NCBI GenBank assembly: GCA_030753265.1
Contig: JASMCQ010000041.1
Location: forward strand, 1 to 16,883
DNA: 16,883 nucleotides
Reading direction: 5' to 3'
From: Dehalococcoidia bacterium
GTDB lineage: Bacteria; Chloroflexota; Dehalococcoidia; UBA3495
The translations under genes were made by a program, and so were the position numbers. The notes under the pieces were generated by a model. It saw only the letters and a program-made list of their open reading frames with translations, searched no databases and was not told the DNA's origin. Each line of letters opens with the position of its first letter. The first letter of the stretch is position 1. Positions 13,428 to 16,883 of this stretch are shown here, piece by piece.

Positions 13428-14131
13428 GGCGCCTCCCTAACAGCATCAAAACGGAGCAGCAGGCCATCGATCAGGTCGCCGTCGTGTACGATGAACGCCC
13501 CGGCGGCCCGGGTCGCGCTGGCGAAGACGCCGTCAGGGTTCAGTGCGTTCACTCCGCAGGCGAATTGCGGAAACCAACGGTTCAGGTGGGCTCTCAGAAA
13601 CCTGCGCTCGGTTTTCAGGAATTGGCGGGCCTGGCGTATGTCCTCGGCCTCCCAAAACTCCGCCTCTCGGGCGCAAAGAAAGCTCATGAACTCCAGCTCC
13701 ACGGCCACGTGGTCCGGCGCTTGGCGCGGGGATGACGAGGCAGCAAGACCCGCGCGAGCGTATTCGATCTCCAGTTGGGCCAGCAGCAGGGCCGCAGCGG
13801 CGGGCTCCGGCGCCAAGTAGACCGATTCGTAGATTGGACAGGGAACGTTGGGGCGGCTGACCTGGAAGCTGGAGACATCCTCGCCCTGGAGGGCGGCGGC
13901 CTGCTGCGGACCCAAGCCCGCCAGGGCGTCAAGAAACAGGTCCCACTCCCGGAAAAAGGCGAAGCCGGCCCACGGTTCACTCTGGCGGGCCAGCTCCCCG
14001 GCCACGATTCCGATGGTCTCCACCCTCTCGGTGTCAGGATAGACCAGGCTCTGGCTGAAGAGCCGGTAGGCGGCCTGGCGCAGGCGCGTCAGGCTCTCCA
14101 AGGGACATAGTTTCTCCGAAACTGTTCTCAT
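13424..14131 (-). CDS. TorD/NarJ-like molybdoenzyme chaperone
   Basis: A 235-residue all-helical protein of the TorD/DmsD/NarJ family, which binds the apo catalytic subunit, helps cofactor insertion and holds it back from export until mature. CPIYESVY (98-105), PDHVAVELEFMSFL (139-152) and HLNRWFPQF (182-190) are the family blocks. It lies six bases after the membrane-subunit gene and overlaps the next gene by four bases, so it is part of the operon. There is no clear ribosome site, and coupling to the upstream stop is likely. Its presence implies that the catalytic subunit is a real Mo/W enzyme. A Tat signal would be expected at that subunit's N-terminus, which lies outside the window. Confidence 0.85.
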   Translation of the reverse strand: MRTVSEKLCPLESLTRLRQAAYRLFSQSLVYPDTERVETIGIVAGELARQSEPWAGFAFFREWDLFLDALAGLGPQQAAALQGEDVSSFQVSRPNVPCPIYESVYLAPEPAAAALLLAQLEIEYARAGLAASSSPRQAPDHVAVELEFMSFLCAREAEFWEAEDIRQARQFLKTERRFLRAHLNRWFPQFACGVNALNPDGVFASATRAAGAFIVHDGDLIDGLLLRFDAVREAP

Positions 14132-14137
14132 TACGGG

Positions 14138-15298
14138 TTATGCTCGTGCTGATGTTGAGGCATGGGGTTCATCCGCCAGACCCAAAACCTTCTCGCCGAC
14201 CGTGTAGAGCACCAGAATCATGGAAAGCGCCAGTATCACGTACGACCATTCCCACACGGACGGGGTATACTTCACGAACTCCGGCAACCACTGGCCGTGG
14301 AGTACCGGTTCGTACTCCCCCGCCAGCACCAGGTCCATGCGTCCGGCGAAGAGCCCGATGAGCGCTGACACCGGCGCCGCTACGAGGGCCCACGTCTTTC
14401 TCCGCAACGCGGGCACTCCCAGCAGAATGAGGGGGAGTACAAACCCGAGCCAGACCTCAATGTGCCAATAGTAGGTCTCGACGGCGTGGCTGAGGCTGGC
14501 ATAACCCGCCGCCTCCGACCCGGGATATACCGTCACGATCACCCTCCACGTGAAGAAGAGGGAGACCAGGGCGATAACCAGGGCGTAGTGCTTGGCGACA
14601 TGATCCATCATGCCCCGCATTTGGTCACGGATGCCCTGCTTCGAGACAGCCTGAGTGACCAGGGTGAAGAGCATTATGGCGCCGAATCCGCTGAACAGCG
14701 CTGTCAGGAGGAAGTACACCGGCATAAAGGCGCCGAAGTGCGCGGGGCGGCCGATAACGAAGCCAAACACCGCTCCCAGGGTAGAGTGGGCTGCAATGGC
14801 CGATATGAGAGTGGCTATTCCAAGCACCTTGCCGAGTTGGGTATCCGACCTGCCTGTCTGTATTGTCCAGAACTTGCCTACCAACACCACCAGATATATG
14901 GAGTACAGCAGGGACATCCACCACATGGCTGAGGTGGGGTTGGGGGAGAACATGAAGTTTATGGCCCGGAAGGGTTGACCCAAGTCACTCCCGATTACCA
15001 CAAATCCGGCGAGCAGCGCCAATATGGCGATGAAGACAGCTCGTTTGGCGATAGGCCGGTAGGTCTCGATGCCGAAGACCATGTACAGAGATGCGACGAA
15101 GGTAAGCCCTGTAGAGGTGAGGACCAGGAAAACGTAGAGGGATATCCCGAGTCCCCAGGGCACCAGGTCCGTCGTATTGAAGACTTCCGAGTGATCGTGA
15201 GTTAGTATCCACAGGATAGCAAAGACCCCCCAGGCCAAACCTAATCCCAGAAACCCCAGCCAACCGAAGTAAACGGGGGACCTCCACTGTACTAGCAT
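14138..15298 (-). CDS. NrfD/PsrC-family membrane subunit
   Basis: A 386-residue integral membrane protein with about ten hydrophobic segments (roughly 11-32, 46-75, 83-105, 122-144, 155-180, 185-210, 235-260, 270-295, 300-325, 345-365). The pattern and the order after a ferredoxin subunit match NrfD/PsrC proteins that anchor molybdoenzymes and exchange electrons with quinones. The start ATG has AAGGAGG eight bases upstream. The protein carries no cofactor motif of its own, as is usual. It should sit in the cytoplasmic membrane with the iron-sulfur subunit. The direction of electron flow (quinol oxidation or quinone reduction) cannot be told from sequence. Confidence 0.87.
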   Translation of the reverse strand: MLVQWRSPVYFGWLGFLGLGLAWGVFAILWILTHDHSEVFNTTDLVPWGLGISLYVFLVLTSTGLTFVASLYMVFGIETYRPIAKRAVFIAILALLAGFVVIGSDLGQPFRAINFMFSPNPTSAMWWMSLLYSIYLVVLVGKFWTIQTGRSDTQLGKVLGIATLISAIAAHSTLGAVFGFVIGRPAHFGAFMPVYFLLTALFSGFGAIMLFTLVTQAVSKQGIRDQMRGMMDHVAKHYALVIALVSLFFTWRVIVTVYPGSEAAGYASLSHAVETYYWHIEVWLGFVLPLILLGVPALRRKTWALVAAPVSALIGLFAGRMDLVLAGEYEPVLHGQWLPEFVKYTPSVWEWSYVILALSMILVLYTVGEKVLGLADEPHASTSARA

Positions 15299-15350
15299 CT
15301 CAGCACCCTCCTTTTGAGTAGCGATATCCAGCCTGCTTGCCGTCCGGGGC

Positions 15351-16097
15351 TTAATCCTTCGCTATCACCGCTTCGATCTGCCGGGCCCCAATCCCAGGCT
15401 CGGCCCCGTTTATGTAGCGCACCTTGGGTCTGGTCCCGAACTCATCCTGCAGACGGAAAGAGGAGTTCCCGGCCAGGAGCTTGGAAACGTCGCTGTTGGG
15501 GTCGTCCAAGTCACCGAACTTTAGCGCGAAGGACGGGCAGTTGGCCACACAGGCCGGCTTGAGGTTTTTATCCAGCCGGTGGACGCAGAAGGTGCACTTC
15601 TGCACCACGCCTTTGACGTGCCCGCCGCCGGCGATGGACCGTTGCTCCGGGCCATATACCCTATCCAGGTCCGGGTTCTTATAGGGGGGCACGACGCCGT
15701 TGGTAACCCTTTCCAGGGCGGCCGCGGCCGGGGAGTCCCAATCCAGGTACTGGTTCTTCTCCGGGCTCTTCGCGTTGAAATAGTTGACGCCGTAGGGGCA
15801 CGCGACCTCGCAGTAGCGGCAGCCGATGCAGCGTTTCCAGTCGACGGCTATCACGCCATTGTCCTTCTTGTACCGTGCCCCGACGGGGCAAACCTTCACA
15901 CAAGGGGCGTTGTCGCAGTGCATGCAGGGGCGGGGCATGAACCGGACCTGGGCATTCGGATACTCTCCCTCCTCCAAGCGAAACACGTACATCCAGAAGT
16001 GGGAGCCGGGCGTGTTGTTCTCCACTTTACAGGCCACCATGCATGCCCTGCAGCCGTAGCATTTGTCGAGGTCGATCACCATTCCATAACTGGGCAT
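15351..16097 (-). CDS. Four-cluster [4Fe-4S] electron-transfer subunit (PsrB/DmsB-like)
   Basis: A 248-residue ferredoxin subunit with four cysteine sets: 13/16/19/23 (CYGCRACMVACK), 58/61/66/70 (CMHCDNAPCVKVCP), 90/93/96/100 (CIGCRYCEVACP) and 168/171/183/187. All sixteen ligands are present, so four [4Fe-4S] clusters are expected. This is the standard electron wire between a molybdopterin subunit and an NrfD-type membrane subunit. An insertion of about 65 residues between the third and fourth sets is long but common in the group. The start ATG has AGGAGGT eight bases upstream and follows the catalytic subunit by 13 bases. PsrB, DmsB, PadC and TtrB relatives all fit, and the substrate is set by the catalytic subunit. 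Confidence 0.9.
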   Translation of the reverse strand: MPSYGMVIDLDKCYGCRACMVACKVENNTPGSHFWMYVFRLEEGEYPNAQVRFMPRPCMHCDNAPCVKVCPVGARYKKDNGVIAVDWKRCIGCRYCEVACPYGVNYFNAKSPEKNQYLDWDSPAAAALERVTNGVVPPYKNPDLDRVYGPEQRSIAGGGHVKGVVQKCTFCVHRLDKNLKPACVANCPSFALKFGDLDDPNSDVSKLLAGNSSFRLQDEFGTRPKVRYINGAEPGIGARQIEAVIAKD

Positions 16098-16110
16098 ATC
16101 TGGCTACCTC

Positions 16111-16883
16111 CTAGGCCTTTTGTACCCGCACGCGAACGTGGAATGTGTTGTCGGCGGTGTTGGTCACGTACCCTTCTCCGGTGAAGAACAGGGTGTTCGG
16201 GGTTGGTCCTTCGTCCGTGGTCCAAGGGTGTTTGGCCTGGTCCCCGTAGTGGTGGGGCAGGCCCACCACATCGGGCCGGATTGTTTCGGTATATTCCACG
16301 ATCACGTTGACCTTGCGCCTTTCATCGGTGATGGCGTTGTGAGACTCCAGCAGTACCTCGTCGCCATCCTTGATGCCTTTGGCTTTTGCCGTCGCCGGGT
16401 TTATGGCCAGGCGCTGCTGGGGCGCCAACTCCCGCACCAGCGGAAGGGGCGTGCGGCTCTGTTTGAATTCGATCTTCTTGTAGCTGATGAGCGTCAGATC
16501 GTACTGGGCTGGGGAAGACCACAGCGTGAGTGGCCGCCAAGTGGGAAAGGCTGTGTAGTCTTGCCAATAGATCTTTTTCGCGCCCTTCTCCCGCATCTCT
16601 CGCTGGTAGCGGAGGAGCGCCTCGCCGTAGAGACGTTGGCGTATACCGTCAAAGGGCGGGCTCTGAGCCGTGCCATAGTACTTCGAGGCGGAGATCGGGC
16701 CTTTCAGCCAAATGCCGTTCTTTTCGAAGTACTCGATACCCCCTTCCAGGTTCTGAGAGCGGGACCAGCGGTCGAAGACCTCGCGCGGGGTGGGTTTGGT
16801 GTTCAGGTCCAGGGCGTGTTCGTCCTTCAGCCCCAACGCGGCGTTGACTCGGTCCACGTAACCGTCCTCTCCGAAAAGGAGCC
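16111..16883 (-). CDS. Molybdopterin oxidoreductase catalytic subunit, C-terminal part (5' end outside window)
   Basis: About 257 codons of the C-terminal end of a DMSO-reductase-superfamily enzyme. The frame is open to the window edge, and the GTG at 16857 is internal. The last 100 or so residues, from 16413 down to 16111, hold the molybdopterin-dinucleotide-binding domain: RLAINPATAKAKGIKDGDEV, then DVVGLPHHYG and a closing TFHVRVRVQ strand. The N-terminal cluster, the Mo ligand and any Tat signal are outside, so the metal ligand and substrate cannot be stated. Gene order A-B-C-chaperone is that of polysulfide/thiosulfate reductase, tetrathionate reductase and phenylacetyl-CoA:acceptor oxidoreductase complexes. 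Confidence 0.85.
   Translation of the reverse strand, partial: LLFGEDGYVDRVNAALGLKDEHALDLNTKPTPREVFDRWSRSQNLEGGIEYFEKNGIWLKGPISASKYYGTAQSPPFDGIRQRLYGEALLRYQREMREKGAKKIYWQDYTAFPTWRPLTLWSSPAQYDLTLISYKKIEFKQSRTPLPLVRELAPQQRLAINPATAKAKGIKDGDEVLLESHNAITDERRKVNVIVEYTETIRPDVVGLPHHYGDQAKHPWTTDEGPTPNTLFFTGEGYVTNTADNTFHVRVRVQKA

Overview
The window is about 63% GC by eye. Its gene content (Chloroflexota-type catabolic flavoenzymes, an MmgE/PrpD protein, a CapA-like protein, and a molybdopterin/NrfD respiratory complex with FlpD-like iron-sulfur proteins) looks most like an uncultured Dehalococcoidia or SAR202-type Chloroflexota, or another deep anaerobic or microaerobic lineage. This placement is inferred from gene content. 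No rRNA or other marker gene is present to confirm it.

Layout. (1) 1-260: the right end of an insertion sequence (C-terminus of a DDE transposase). (2) 179-1900, minus strand: a bacterial ubiquitin-like conjugation pair. It comprises a zinc-ribbon/E2 fusion protein followed by the N-terminal part of an apparent E1/ThiF-like protein, which is cut by the insertion sequence just where its nucleotide-binding loop should begin. (3) 2249-3454, plus strand: a DadA/sarcosine-oxidase-type FAD oxidoreductase with its own candidate promoter. (4) 3684-11279, plus strand: a strong sigma70-like promoter followed by seven closely spaced genes. These are an aconitase-family large subunit, its small subunit, a tricarballylate-dehydrogenase-like flavoprotein, an MmgE/PrpD protein, a CapA-like metallophosphoesterase-fold protein, a divergent isocitrate-lyase/PEP-mutase-family protein and a hemerythrin HHE protein. 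(5) 11280-11724: a non-coding gap between convergent operons holding a 109-bp MITE-like palindromic element. (6) 11725-16883, minus strand: a complex-iron-sulfur-molybdoenzyme operon. It encodes a molybdopterin catalytic subunit (5' part outside the window), a four-cluster ferredoxin subunit, an NrfD/PsrC membrane subunit and a TorD-like chaperone. It ends in a multi-cluster iron-sulfur protein split into two reading frames by an apparent one-base loss in a C/G homopolymer.

How the genes may work together. The central operon has three of the enzyme types used by the methylcitrate cycle after its synthase: a PrpD-type dehydratase, an aconitase-type hydratase and an ICL/PrpB-type lyase. In place of the synthase and CoA ligase it has a TcuA-like flavoprotein dehydrogenase. 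I infer a pathway in which a preformed saturated polycarboxylate is oxidised to an aconitate-like acid, isomerised or hydrated, and cleaved. The substrate is unknown and the lyase has lost the usual catalytic loop. The minus-strand operon would encode a membrane-bound quinone-linked oxidoreductase of unknown substrate, with the iron-sulfur/FlpD-like protein as a possible cytoplasmic electron partner. The E2/E1 pair is the remnant of an accessory, possibly defensive, protein-modification locus.
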